A stretch of 64,000 bases of DNA from Bedellia somnulentella (Eukaryota; Arthropoda; Insecta; Lepidoptera; Bedelliidae), in NCBI GenBank assembly GCA_963576735.1, contig OY755171.1, positions 4,774,001-4,838,000 on the forward strand. The letters are read 5' to 3'. Below, in pieces: positions 10,462-21,821 of the stretch (its first letter is position 1; each line of letters begins with the position of its first letter). A program made the translations under genes and the position numbers. The notes under the pieces are model-generated. The model searched no databases and was not told where the DNA came from. It worked only from the letters and a program-made list of their open reading frames with translations.

Positions 10462-10578
10462 AAACAAAACGTGGGTACTCTGAACACTAGGTGAAAAATT
10501 CACGTGATGTTCAGTAGTATTACCTCTGCCAACCCCTTCGGGGATATTCGGGGTGAACATTCATGTTATGTTTTATGT
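10462..10578 (+). repeat. SINE-S, 3' third
   Basis: Clear match from 'acgtgggtactctgaacac' to 'ccccttcgggg' and the (TTATG)n tail. Confidence 0.8.
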
Positions 10579-10934
10579 TATATACTAAATATTTTAATTA
10601 TTTTTCAATCAATACAATAACAGACGCAAAGACGCCATATTGTGATTAAAAGAAACAGACACAGAGATAACATTTGAAGGGCAATCATTAAAATTATAAC
10701 TATCTCTTTTATTTGCATGCTCTTTCGCATCTTTCGTTTCACTCATTAGTAACACTTGTCTATGTATACAGTTTCGGATTGCTACAGATCTATACAGCTA
10801 ATTACTATGAAGGTCAGGTATCTTTGTTTATTAATTGATCTATGTGTTTTTTCCTAATTCATTCAAATATTATGATTATTAAAAAAAAAACAAACAGAAC
10901 TGCCAAACTCGCGAGATCTCGAAATTGACGATAA

Positions 10935-11012
10935 AAAAGTTACGCGATGTTCATAAGTTTTAGTACCTTTGCTATCCCTTCAGTGATTAACAGCATGAAC
11001 CTTGTGTTTTAT
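10935..11012 (+). repeat. SINE-S 3' fragment, degenerate
   Basis: Diverged 'gcgatgttcataagttttag', 'tacctttgct' and 'cccttcagtga' in the order of the SINE-S tail. Confidence 0.45.
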
Positions 11013-11690
11013 TGTAATCAGCCCATTTTTAATCGTAGCTGTCATTATATTTAAATACTAATATTAATAAATTTCTTCGCTTAATTCCGCTAAATAATTT
11101 ATTAATATTAGTATTGCTATGGATTTCCGCAAAGTAACGCCTGATTCAATCCAATATTATATTTAAAATTAAAACTGAATCAATTTTGTATGTCTTGTCA
11201 GTTTAGAGTCATAACATATGATGTTTCGAAATAAGGAGTGAAAATTAAGATTTCAGAAAATGGCAAAAATGTATACGCACCAAACCATGAAAATAATATT
11301 CTCTATTTAGAATAAAATCCATCCACTCTGCATTCAATAGTTTTATTTAAAAAAAATAAAAAAATACAGAAATACATGTTGATGGCAATGGAAATAATGA
11401 TTCATATTTTCAAGAGCGTCCGATTTCGAAATAATATTAAGCCGGTCGCAGGCTTTTCACAAATTAATGACGGGCTTCGTTAAAATCTACTCGTAAGTTG
11501 CGATACGCTGTTTTAACAAGCTTGACGAGTAAATATTTATCGATAACAGATTAATCTGTTTTATAAAACTCTTTTCATAGATATGTATCGTTGAGGACGT
11601 ATGTTTTCAAAGTATTATATTATTGCCGTTTAGTGCCGACTTATAGTGTCACTACCCCTTTCTACTACTTATAGATTTAATGTAGCTACT
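11013..11690. other. No gene seen
   Basis: AT-rich. A local inverted repeat around 11055-11120 ('aatactaatattaataaat') can form a hairpin; no family recognised. Confidence 0.4.
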
Positions 11691-11694
11691 ACTT

Positions 11695-11910
11695 TAAATC
11701 TTTTTGTCCATGAAAACTTCATTTGGGGATTATTACTAATAAATAAAGAATAATTAAAGGAAAGAAAAATTTTGACATGGTATACGCCCCCGTCGCTCTG
11801 CCAATTGAGCTACCGTGTATGGCTGCCAGCGCAAAATTCTTCTATCCTTCGGGTTCGATTCCCACCTGAGTCGAAATTTTTCTTTCTTTTATTTATTCTT
11901 TATTTATAGC
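11695..11910. mobile_element. Family-T element with tRNA-like halves inside inverted repeats
   Basis: Arms 'aaaggaaagaaaaattt' (about 11757) and 'aaatttttctttctttt' (about 11873) are inverted. Between them are a minus-strand A-box/D-arm-like segment (ggtagctcaattggcagag on that strand) and a plus-strand B-box/T-arm-like segment (gggttcgattccc). The flank 'tgaaaacttcatttgggga' is shared with the copies near 17060 and 19565. Confidence 0.6.
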
Positions 11911-11934
11911 TACTACTGTTAAGCTACAGCTTAA

Positions 11935-12085
11935 CCGTGTAGTGCTAGTTAAGAAAGTCACTACTCCTTTCTACCCACGGCTGCCGTTAAAGGCGACTAA
12001 TGTTATGGGGCTTTTTAAGTGGTTTTTGGGCGATTCGGTTAGATATTTATCACCAACGATACATTATTTCCAGCATCTAGTGCCC
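11935..12085 (+). repeat. Repeat-R, 5' part
   Basis: Contains 'ccgtgtagtgctagttaag', 'aaggcgacta', 'ttttgggcgattcggtt' and the 'accaacgatac' block. The 3' end is lost. Confidence 0.65.
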
Positions 12086-12301
12086 TATCTTTTCTTCTTA
12101 ATGTGTTGTAGAGACACCAGCCAATTTCTGGTTTATACGTATCACACAATTTACTGAACACATGATGAACTGTTGATGAGGAACAAGGAATAGTTTGATA
12201 TCTACACAATCGTTTTATAAAAGGGTATTTATATGGCATATCGGTGGTGTTTGGTCTTTGGGTTTCTTAGCCAGTTTTGTATTGAATGTAAAATTAAAAA
12301 T

Positions 12302-12668
12302 CAACATAACATAACATAAACGTTCACGCCGTTTATCCCCGAAGGGGTTGGCAGAGGTACCAATACTTCTGAACTCACATGGCAGCGCCATCTAGTGTCC
12401 AGAGAAGGTACCCACGTTTTGCTTAGACAGTGTACTCACGTGATAGGGGGCAGGCCTATCGCCGTTTTGTACGAATACACTGTCACATGACTAAGTACAA
12501 CTCAGCCATGTGGGTTTCCTCACGATGTTTTCCCTCACCGTTAGCAACCATGATTAATTAACCACACATATGACTTTAGAAAAGACAAATTGGTGTAGGC
12601 CCATCCCAGGATTGGAACTCAAGCCCTTCTGTTTTTCGTGCGGGCGTTCTACCCACTGAACTATGAAA
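12302..12668 (-). repeat. SINE-S, near full length
   Basis: From a (ATAAC)n tail at the left to the tRNA-like head at the right. Read on the minus strand, the head has 'tagttcagtgggtagaacg' (A box) and 'gagttccaatcctggg' (B box), the internal RNA polymerase III promoter expected of a tRNA-derived SINE. The body contains the paired 'gtgtattcgtac' and 'gagtacactgtc' blocks. The 3' end carries ACCCCTTCGGGG and GGCGTGAACG. Confidence 0.85.
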
Positions 12669-13090
12669 AATCAACCACTATAATAATCATATAAAATATG
12701 GCCCTTAGCGAGATTAGAACCCAAAACCTACGCTTTGCGGCTACTAACCTACCCACGAGGCAAGGAACGTCAAAAAATATAAAATTAAAATGACATGAAT
12801 TTGACTACCCATTTTTTAGTAAAAACATGTGTATACGTATATTTAAGTAGGTAGACACGTTTCAAAACTAGAACTATTATTTATTCTATTCAGTTTATTA
12901 TTAGTGTGTATTAATATTATATTCAGTGGTCATATGCATAGAGTAATAAATGAATCCCCGAGGATTCCTTTAATTATGAACCGACCGTTCGCGTGTCATA
13001 AAAGCTAATGTAGTGTTTTGTTGCCAAAATTTACAACAGAAATGAAAACATGAAGTATAGTTTTATCATTTTAGGTTTGCTGTTTATTAT
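12669..13090. other. No gene seen
   Basis: Possible tRNA-like relic at 12707-12770 (minus). Otherwise nothing recognised. Confidence 0.4.
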
Positions 13091-13345
13091 AGCTGTGTAG
13101 TGTCGGCTTAGAATAACACTATCCCATTTCTTCCGGTGGGTGTACGTAAGAGACAACTAACGGTATTGGGACTTTTAAGGGATTTTTGGGCGATGCGGTT
13201 GGAGACCCATCACTGACAACCTTTATTGCACCATCTTTTCCCCACGCAACTTCCAAAAGTGGCTGAGGAATTTCTGATTCCCTAGATTTGGCTACTCCTT
13301 CAAGGGATTCATAGCCGTGAGTATATACGTTTATTATACTTTTGG
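13091..13345 (+). repeat. Repeat-R, full length
   Basis: One of the most complete copies: starts 'agctgtgtagtgtcggctta', has 'gcgatgcggttggagaccc', 'ttccaaaagtggctga', 'tggctactcc', and ends at 'gccgtgagtatata'. It is tail-to-tail with the next copy. Confidence 0.85.
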
Positions 13346-13346
13346 A

Positions 13347-13540
13347 ATATACATACATATACTCACGGCCGAAACTCCCAAAAAAGGGTTGCTAGAGCTA
13401 GCAACTTCTTAACCACATTTGGATGTTGATAAGGGACAAGATGGTAGAGATATCTTTTGTGATAGGTGTCCAACCATATCGCTCAAAAACTACTTTAAAA
13501 AGCCCCATACCCTAAGTCGCTTCTTACAACTCCAGAGTAC
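13347..13540 (-). repeat. Repeat-R, inverted partner
   Basis: Begins with 'catacatatactcacggcc' and runs in reverse to the 5' third. It is about 25% diverged from its neighbour, so it is an independent insertion and not a recent fold-back. Confidence 0.75.
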
Positions 13541-14325
13541 CCAGTGCACCAAACTAAGTTTTAAAACTCACCAATGAATATAATTTTATTTCTAAGAAAA
13601 CTTATATTTGTAAAGAATATGAAGATATATTTGAATCTATTTGCGTTACAGAATTCATTCAATCTCAAAATCTGTGCAAGATAGTAATCAAGCACTTAAA
13701 TCTTTTCAAAACTGTAACCCTTATTTTACAACTGCGCTAACGTAATAGCATTGAACATCAGCCCTATAAAAAGAAAATAAATCACCAAATAACAATTTTT
13801 ATTACATCGCTCAAACTAACCCTTATCTACATACAACCGTAACATGATACATAAACTTGAGAACAACATAATAAACTCTTGACTAAACTTACTCAATTAT
13901 TATGAACCTAAATGCCTGGGGTCATAAGAAGTTCTCATTGTATTATCTTTGCACCTCCTACTCTGCTTGTTGCTTCAAGTTCTGGTGTAACATAAACACA
14001 ATGTCTTATTTATTGTTTATTTTAGAATATTTTAGCTTCTTCGGTTACTTATTATATTTATTTAAATTGCAAGACGTAGTTTTAAGCACCTATTTCAAAC
14101 TTTAAAAACAACCCTTATATTTCAGTTTTTAGTTTAGTTGATTCAAATCTTCATTATGTGTTTTTTCTTAAATGAAATGTGTGGGGAGTACATTAAGGAT
14201 GTTAGCGATGTTCTTAGGGAACACATCTTGAAGAGTAGGTGTTTGCATACAAAATATCGCTACATGTTTATTACAGCTCCATTTGCCAAAATTTTAGATT
14301 TTTTTCAACAGTTGAATTATAAAAT
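13541..14325. other. No gene seen
   Basis: AT-rich sequence with short frames and no recognised motif. Confidence 0.45.
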
Positions 14326-14327
14326 AA

Positions 14328-14703
14328 CATAACATAAACGTAACATAAACGTTCACGCCGTTTTATCCCCGAAGGGGTTGGCAGAGGTACCAATACTCCT
14401 GAACTCACATGGCAAGCGCCATCTAGTTTCCAGAGAAGGTACCCACGTTTTGCTTAGACAGTGTACTCACGTGATAGGGGGCAGGCCTATCGCCGTTTTG
14501 TACGAATACACTGTCACATGACTAAGTACAACTCAGCCATGTGGGTTTCCTCACGATGTTTTCCCTCACCGTTAGCAACCATGATAAATTAACCACACAT
14601 ATGACTTTAGAAAAGACAAATTGGTGTAGGCCCGTCCCAGGATTGGAACTCACGCCCTTCTGTTTTTCGGGCGGGTGTTCTTACCCACTGGACTATCATG
14701 TCG
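14328..14703 (-). repeat. SINE-S, near full length
   Basis: Very similar to the copy at 12302 and in the same orientation, with an A box and B box at its right end and the CCCC..GGGG hairpin at its left. Both share the 'cgccatctag' variant in place of the 'gtgactttgtcacctggtg' seen in other copies, so they form one subfamily. Confidence 0.85.
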
Positions 14704-14825
14704 CTTATTATTTTAAAAAATAATTGATATATAAAAGCGAACGTGCCAAGCTATATCTGCTATGATATTATGTTAATAGAATATTTCTTGGATTGAGCTA
14801 TTTATAAAACAATCCTTAAATTTTT

Positions 14826-14985
14826 AACATAAACGTTCACGCCAAACATCGCTGAAGGGGTTGGCAGAGGTACTAATAATTCTGAACATCACGTGACTTT
14901 GTCTTTGACTTGAACAGAGTACTCATGTGATAGGGGGCAGGCCCATCGCCGTTGTGTACGAATACATCCATGTTTAACAGTTATA
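14826..14985 (-). repeat. SINE-S, 3' half
   Basis: Starts at 'aaacgttcacgcc' and ends after 'gtgtacgaataca'; the tRNA-like head is missing. Confidence 0.75.
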
Positions 14986-15125
14986 TCAACCATTAATCAC
15001 TATATTAAAATACTAACGTTCTTCTCAATCATTATTGATAATGAGTAAAGGACGGCTATGATAGAAATTTTAATAAGACTTCATAAAAAATGATAAAAAA
15101 AGCGAAAACGAAGTGTTCATATTTA

Positions 15126-15220
15126 TAAAGCTAGAAAGGTTTGTCAGGATTGTATAAAGTGGATATCAATGGTCTCTGCTCAATGCAAACTGAAGGCGTG
15201 AGTATATGAATGTATTTACG
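15126..15220 (+). mobile_element. LINE-L 3' tail fragment
   Basis: Diverged match to 'gctagagaggtttgccagg', 'atcaatggtctctgctc' and 'ggcgtgagtatatg'. Old copy. Confidence 0.65.
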
Positions 15221-16205
15221 AAGAAAATAGATTGTGACAGAAGGAAAAGTGATGATCGTTACTGCCTATTCCTATGGTAGATTAAAGTATGCCTATTAGT
15301 TATACGATCGATAAGAAAAACTATATATCATATTCATATATATATATTGCATGAATATTACTCTTATCCTATACATAGGATTAAGTACAAATAACAATAA
15401 TACCCTTCGTCCTGGCAAGCTCAATTAAGTACGGTTACATTTAATTAATATCTGATGAATTTTCTCCGAATTTTTAACAGACGGTGTTAACAAATAAAAG
15501 GTACCAACATTAAATTAACGAATGTTTTATTTACAAATTTAATCCAAACCCTCATAATTATTTCATTGGGCATTGTGTGCAAAATTAGTTCTGAGTATTG
15601 GTCCCTTGTTTATAATGAAACGAGCTCAAGCGTTAGGCTTTATGTTTGAAAAGCGCTATTTATGACCACTCAAAAATGGACAGCAACATTCGTTCTCCGA
15701 GTTTTTATTCTTAAATTACAGATAACAGCACAAACTAACAGAAAATTATACATGTGGCTTATGTAATTTTTATTGTTTTATATCTCAAGTCAGTCAGTCA
15801 GTGAAAATGTTTCAAAAATTCAACTCGACAGCGAATTATTTTCCTAATAATTAAATAGTAAGTATAAGTATAGAGTGGAAATTATTTACTTGAACAATAA
15901 TCGGTATAAATATAAATTTTGTACTTGTTCTTTTTGATGCAACACAATTTGTAACGAACAAATAAATCTGGTAGTCTAGTATCTAAGTTGTCCGTTGTGG
16001 TCAGCTTACCGCATTAGAAGTGTATTTATGAGTGTAACTGTATTTGTTCCCATGACGATAACATGTCATTGGAATGGGTTAGAAAATACATTCCTGAGGG
16101 AAAATTAATGAAATCAATTTCCTAAACGATAATATCGATACAGAAATATCAAAAAGGATGAATACTACATATCTATTACTTTAATGTTGATATACATACA
16201 AATAT
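15221..16205. other. No gene seen
   Basis: About 1 kb of AT-rich sequence. The short (AT)n run near 15335-15348 is the only visible structure. Confidence 0.45.
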
Positions 16206-16210
16206 CTGCA

Positions 16211-16385
16211 TTAACATATGGCTTCCATACATATATTTATGGCTATAAACACCAAAAAGGGTAGGCAAGGATTCATAATTAAATCATTTTCAGTAATTTT
16301 TGGATGTTGAGTGGGTTGAGTTGTCTCCAATCTCATCGAGCGAAACTCCTTAAAATGACTTTATACCCTAGGTTGCCTCTTACCA
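16211..16385 (-). repeat. Repeat-R, diverged
   Basis: Shows 'ttatggctataaacacc', 'gggtaggcaagg', 'tttttggatgttgagtggg' and 'ggttgcctcttacc' in reverse order. Confidence 0.65.
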
Positions 16386-16429
16386 AAAACCAGCAAATTG
16401 TAACAATTTATGTTTTAAATTGGTCCTTA

Positions 16430-16555
16430 ATCTTCTTCTTTTCCCTTATCGTTACTAACCATGATACTCGTAAATTAGTCAAACAAATGACTAGAGAAAA
16501 GACAAATTGTTGTAAGCCTGACCTGAATTGAAATCTCATCCACTAAGCAATCACA
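16430..16555 (-). repeat. SINE-S head part, diverged
   Basis: 'ttatcgttactaaccatgat', 'gaaaagacaaattg' and a degraded tRNA-like head; the 3' half is missing. Confidence 0.55.
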
Positions 16556-17045
16556 GTTGTGAACTCTACATTATGAACATATTTCAAGTCAGACGTTATG
16601 TGATATATATTTTTTCGTAGCCTGATTTGTTTCCCACCGCTGTGCAAAGATCTCACAATTTTGAGCCGAAGTGATAATAACGCTTAAAATTCCATACAAA
16701 TATAAGTTAAAACCCGTAGCTAACGATTATTTTAGCAAATATTTTCTTAACCTTTAACTGGTGACAAGCGGGATCACAGGCCGAGCGGTGTCAGTGAAAC
16801 ATCATTTCAACCCCTTCCCCGCACTTCCTTTGTTTCAACGTCTGAGTAGCTTAAAGTGTAGTTGCGTCCACGCCGCAGATAGTGACAGTTGCGTCATATT
16901 GTTTTCTATTGGTACATTACAATTACATAAAATTCAGCAGCGGTCTTTCAGACATTATGTCACCAATAACGTAATTTTTTAACGTTATTTTGCTATATTG
17001 TTTTTCCTTGTTTTATGGCAAGAACTAAAAATTACATAATTTGAA
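16556..17045. other. No gene seen
   Basis: The frame at 16761-16982 has no recognised motif. Nothing else supported. Confidence 0.4.
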
Positions 17046-17049
17046 TGTT

Positions 17050-17230
17050 TTTAACATGAAAACCTCATGTGGGCATTATTACTAATATGGGAATTATTAC
17101 AGCTTTGCTACACTGCCGTGCTGGTTGAAGTGGGGGGTGTTAGGAAAAAGTTTGCCGTTCCAATGTAAGAATTGAATCCTGAACCGCTGCATTTTTTTTT
17201 ATCTACTGAGCTAATAAGACCGGTTTGAAG
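17050..17230 (+). mobile_element. Family-T relic
   Basis: 'catgaaaacctcatgtggg' and 'attattactaatat' match the flank of the other family-T copies, followed by a degraded tRNA-like part ('aattgaatcctgaacc', 'ctactgagctaat'). Confidence 0.45.
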
Positions 17231-17258
17231 ATGGGAAACACTTTGACACTAAAATTGC

Positions 17259-17455
17259 CGTGTAATTCCGGCTTAGAATGTTACTTTCCCTTTCTACCCA
17301 CGGGTATCGTAAGAGGCGACTAAGGGATGCAATTTAGAGACCCTTCACCAACGATATTTTATTTCTGCCACCTTGTCCCCTGTCAACTTCAAAATGTGGC
17401 TGAGCTTATGCTCTAAAGCTCTGGTACTCCTTTTTTGAACTTATATGTATTATAA
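17259..17455 (+). repeat. Repeat-R, internally deleted
   Basis: Has 'ccggcttagaatg', 'tcgtaagaggcgactaaggg', then skips the 'tttttgggcgatgcgg' block and resumes at 'agacccttcaccaacgata'. The 3' tail is degraded. Confidence 0.7.
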
Positions 17456-17976
17456 TATGAATGTACTAAAATTGTCATTAAGAGCAGAATAAACTGGTTT
17501 CATTAATATTTGAAAGTAAGTGTAAAATATCAGTGAGTTTAGTTATGCAATATGCTTAGTCTACCGTACTGTTATTTCAACCGGGCTCTATCCAAAGGTT
17601 TCCGCGAGTGAATATAACTTTATTTCAATAAAACTTTTGGAGAGTCATTAAGGGAATCATTTTCCCGTGAAATAATTCAGAACGAAACAGACTGTAAATT
17701 TAAATTAATCCTCCTCGAAGTTGGATGAGTTTTTGCTCTGTTTCTACGGTTTTTTTTAAACTTTTATTGAATGTTCGATATGATTTCTACCTTTTTAAAA
17801 TATTATGTTGTTGAGTAATGCAATGTATTACATTCTTGTTTCAACAGGAAGCATCAAGTTTAACATCACATAAATGAATAAAGAATAAAAAACCGATTAT
17901 TTTCTTGTTATGTAATGTGAATATGTTCTAAATTTTCTTAATGTTTAGATATTATAGAAAAATATATATAAACTTG
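17456..17976. other. No gene seen
   Basis: AT-rich, no recognised feature. Confidence 0.45.
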
Positions 17977-18043
17977 CTTTACTTATATATATATATATAT
18001 ATATATACATAAATGAATATATATATATATATATATATATAAA
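17977..18043. repeat. (AT)n microsatellite
   Basis: Two TA runs separated by 'cataaatgaa'. The following 18041-18107 resembles one terminus of the element-X family ('gcggccaagagcgagatgg', 'gggttccgtagc'). Confidence 0.8.
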
Positions 18044-18146
18044 AAAAGCGGCCAAGAGCGAGATGGACTCGCTAATGAAGGGTTCCGTAGCAGCACTAGC
18101 AGCAGGTAGGTAACATAGTAATATACAAGTTTAAAATGTTTAGTGC

Positions 18147-18800
18147 AACCGTGATAGCCCAGTGGGTAGAACACTCGGATATCGTGCAAACGACTAGTGT
18201 TCAAATCCTGGGTCGGGCCTACACCAATTTGTCTTTTCTAAAGATATATGTATGGTTAACTTGAGATACCGTGGATCAAAATAATTTTGCTTTAAATATT
18301 GTTGTTAATCTATATTTTATTTCCTCTTAAAATTGTATGTATTTGTTAGAGTTACTTGCTATAAAAAAAAACATGTGTTGAAACTCAAATGTAACGTAAA
18401 AACAAGATTATTGTTAGATATGTTTTCTGTACATCTGTGAACATCTGTCATTGGCCTTACTTGATTTCTATTATGAACTGTGTATTATTACTTATGTCGC
18501 TGTTGATGTTCCTAATAAAAATAAATAAATAAATAAATAAATTTATCATGGTTGTTAAAGGTGAGGGAAAACATCGTGAGGAAACCCACATGGCTGAGTT
18601 GTACTTAGCCATGTGACAGTGTATTCGTACAAAACGGCGATAGGCCTGCCCCCTATCACGTGAGTACACTGTCCATGCAAAACGTGGGTACTCTGAACAC
18701 CAGGTGACAAAGTCACGCGATGTTCAGAAGTATTTGTACCTCTGCCAACCCCTTCAGGGATATTCGGCGTGAACGTTTATGTTATTTATGTTTATGTTAT
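18147..18800 (+). repeat. SINE-S split by a LINE tail insertion
   Basis: The head (18147-18256) has 'gatagcccagtgggtagaac' and 'gtgttcaaatcctgggtcgg', the A and B boxes. The body resumes at about 18540 ('tttatcatggttgttaaagg') and runs to 'ggcgtgaacgtttatgtt'. Complete apart from the 280-bp interruption. Confidence 0.8.
18257..18539 (+). mobile_element. LINE 3' end inserted in SINE-S
   Basis: Non-SINE sequence ending in 'cctaataaaaataaataaat', the (AAAT)n tail of a LINE. It interrupts SINE-S between 'ggttaac' and 'tttatcatgg', so it is younger than the SINE. Confidence 0.65.
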
Positions 18801-18854
18801 GTTATGCGTAAGGCCTGTGATAGTAAAATTATTGTTATATATATCAGTGAAATT

Positions 18855-19367
18855 AATTAGGTAAGTAATTTGATTTATGACGTTTAAAAATAGAACTACT
18901 GGCTAGATCTCATTCAAACCAATTTTCGTTAGTAGTAATACACATCATATATTTTTTTCAGTTTTATCATGCCCATATTTTAGAGGTTACGAGGGGGGGG
19001 GCACATTTTACCACTTTGGAAAAGTCTCTCGCGCAAACTATTCAGTTTTGAAAAAAATGATATAAGAAACCTCAACATCATTTTTAAATACCCTTTAATA
19101 GATACCCCACACGTATAGGTTTGATGAAAAAAAAAATTGAGTTTCAGTTCTATGTATGGGGAACCCTAAAAATTTTGTTTTTTTTTTCAGATTTTATTTT
19201 AAAATCTTAATGCGGTTTACAGAATACATCAACGCACCAATTTTTAATAATAAAATTCTTATAGTTTCGGAATAAACTGGCTGTGACATACGGACGGACG
19301 GACAGACAGACAGACATGACGAATCTATAAGGGTCCCGTTTTTGCCATTTGGCTACGGAACCCTAAC
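18855..19367 (-). mobile_element. Element-X, truncated
   Basis: Inverted relative to 54223-54850 and about 90% similar by eye. It contains a long G run, (GGAC)n/(AGAC)n, and ends 'ttggctacggaaccctaa'. No coding frame. From memory the 'gggttccgtagccaaatgg' end is widespread in Lepidoptera. Confidence 0.7.
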
Positions 19368-19469
19368 AAAAATGAATATATATATATATACACTTGTTTT
19401 AATAAACCGATTATAAAAAAAATATGAGCTACATGAGAGTTATTTGTTTTTTTTAAACTCATGTTCAAA

Positions 19470-19600
19470 TAAAGGAAAGAAAAATTTCGACACAGGCGGG
19501 GATCGAACCCGCGACCCCCGCCTGTTTCGAAATTTTTCTTTCCTTTATTTATTAGTTATAATCCCCACATGAGGTTTTCATGAACAAAAAGATTTAAATT
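19470..19600. mobile_element. Family-T fold-back copy
   Basis: An almost perfect palindrome: 'aaggaaagaaaaatttcg' plus 'gcggggatcgaacccgcg' on one arm and the complement on the other. Each arm contains a T-arm/B-box of a tRNA. The right flank continues into 'aatccccacatgaggttttc', the family flank. Confidence 0.7.
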
Positions 19601-19714
19601 ATGAGATAGTTAGGCGTTTTCAACATTTGCATTCTATCTGAAAAGGTAGACAAGTGGCCTTCCGAATTAGTGAAAAATTCGCAGGTAGGAAACGCAAACA
19701 CTACTTGAACGTGT

Positions 19715-19870
19715 AAACGAAATAAAGGATAGAAGAATTTCGCACTGGCAGCCAATTGACACGGTAGCTCAGTTGGCAGAGCGTCCGGGGCGTTTACCCG
19801 AGGTCGCGGGTTCGATCCCCGCCTGTGTCGAAATTTTTCTTTCCTTTATTTATTCTTTATTTATCATGTT
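19715..19870. mobile_element. Family-T copy with a tRNA-like insert
   Basis: Bounded by 'aataaaggatagaagaattt' on the left and 'aaatttttctttcctttatt' on the right. The insert at 19758-19829 is tRNA-like and is listed separately. Confidence 0.65.
19758..19829 (+). other. tRNA-like sequence, intact A and B boxes
   Basis: 72 nt. The ends GACACGG and CTGTGTC pair over 7 bp (one G-T). The D arm is GCTC/GAGC, and the T arm GCGGG-TTCGATC-CCCGC is perfect. The A box is TAGCTCAGTTGG and the B box GGTTCGATCC, so a polymerase III promoter is present. The anticodon arm is poor: only CGGG/CCCG pairs and U33 is missing. I therefore call this tRNA-like and not a functional tRNA. Confidence 0.6.
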
Positions 19871-20261
19871 CTCAGTTTCTGATCGAAAGTAGTATTGATA
19901 TATCTAGATAAATTAGTCCAATTAAAAAAGACAGTTTAATTTGACAACACTACATGAAATAAACCGAATAAATAAAAGATCCATTACTGTTAAGAAATCA
20001 AAGTAAACTGTTCCAGCTTTATATCCGAGCTCCATTGGTGTGCAATAACGGAATGGACCGTACAAAATACGATGGTGTCGGAATTGAATTTGTTACCGAC
20101 TTTCAAAGGCTCCCTGCAAAACCGCAGTCCCAATAGAATACAGTAGATGCAGAATTTGCGCTATCTAACTTCTGCATTTCTGCATTTTCAGTATCAGATT
20201 TTAGACAAAGAAGTCATTTTAACGAAGATTTATCACGGAGTATTAAATAAATCCTAAAATA
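19871..20261. other. No gene seen
   Basis: Nothing recognised. Confidence 0.4.
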
Positions 20262-20460
20262 TATGCGTACATATACGTACGGCTATCAATCTCAAAAAAA
20301 TTAGCCAAAATTTTGGAATAAAAATTCTCAGCCATTTTTTGAAGTTGAGCGGGAAAGAGATTGTAAATAAAGGTTGTTGGTGATAGGTCTCCGACCGCAT
20401 CGCCCAACAATTTACTTATGGGCTCAAAAACCTTAAGTCAATTAACGCAATGGTTGTCAA
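20262..20460 (-). repeat. Repeat-R, diverged
   Basis: Clear blocks: 'catatacgtacggctat', 'aaataaaggttgttggtgat', 'ccgcatcgcccaa'. Confidence 0.75.
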
Positions 20461-20464
20461 ACCA

Positions 20465-21815
20465 GGGGACGCCCTTGAATTTGATGGTTCACTCAGATAT
20501 TATTTGACAAAATGACAATTGACATGATCATTGAAGTATTTACTTTTTCCTTGCTTATAAATAGGAATCAGTAGGTATTGAATGTTTATTTGTTTCATTG
20601 ACATAAAAACTGACAACGAATAAATTAATAGGATATTGTAATAAAATCAATCTAATAATAGAGATTAACATGTAAATAGAGATCGCAAGAAGTTCAATAA
20701 AATCATGTAACATGTTATATGTATTTAAGTTAAATCTTCATTAAAAAAAACATACAAGTTTAACTCAAATGATGATTAATGAAAGTTAACCATGTAAGTT
20801 CGCTCGCAATATTTTACTTCACCGTTAAATACCTTGCAATGAACCATAGATTATTTTTTGTTCCTAAGCTATTGCATAGCTTATCTTATATAGGCAGAAT
20901 CTAAAAAATCCGTAACGAACAAACCTAACACCCCACACTCGATCCGTCACAGCAGTGTAGCAAAGCCGTGTATCGTCGGTTCAATTCGGCAGACTTCGAC
21001 ACGGTGTTTGGGTGCGTGCAACTATACGTATGCGTGTAGGCTAAACGTAGCTCGCACGAATCGAGACGAGGTGCTCCGAAATTGGACGAATACGTAAACA
21101 GCTGTTTGTGAGAAAGTATATAAATGTATAATCTATAATCCATGTACAACAGTGAATTGTTATGCTTGTAAAACTTGTGAACAAAGTGTTTCAAATATTA
21201 ATAAACAAAGTGAATTAAAAATGAAAAAAATACTAAATAACCTACGTGTATTGTAAGAAAAATATTTAAATCAACAATATCATCTTGTTATTTTTGAATA
21301 GATGCCATGAAAAAGCTTTACTGCGGCAGTCCTATAGTTAAATGAGTTAAATAAAACTATTAAATAGTTTAAATGACTATAAGAAAAACTAAAAGACAGA
21401 ATTTTTAAAGAGAAGTTTTATTTTTTTCAACTTTACAAAAAATATTGTTTATATTCTACACTATTTAAAAGATTTTCTAATCCCTTACGCTACTACTTAG
21501 ACACCGTTAAAATTCACCGTATAATTTCTGTTAAAAAGCCTATAAAAAATATAAAGTAAAAATCTTCTTAAAAACAGAGCAAATTTGTCATTTAATTATA
21601 GGACAGAATGAAAGGTGGCAAAGTAAAACAAAGAATGAATGCCAGTTTTCAGTACCGCTGCAGAATTTCCTTATTTACAGATGTCGACTTTCCCGCTTTT
21701 TTATTGTCTTCGTTACCGCAATGCAGGTATACTTCAATATAGAACTAAGAATTTCTATATTGGATTATATTTAACATTGTTAATCTCAATTAATTCTTTC
21801 TCTCTGTCTAAACTC
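20465..21815. other. 1.35 kb without recognised genes
   Basis: A moderately GC-rich patch at 20930-21080 stands out from the AT-rich surroundings, but its reading frames carry no recognisable motif. Confidence 0.4.
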
Positions 21816-21821
21816 AAAAGT

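Noticed and set aside
19758..19829. Functional tRNA gene
   Set aside because: The acceptor, D and T arms are good, but the anticodon arm is poor and lacks U33, and the sequence is embedded in a repeated inverted-repeat element.
20925..21194. 89-codon minus-strand frame in a GC-rich patch
   Set aside because: No motif, no supporting context; could be chance in higher-GC DNA.
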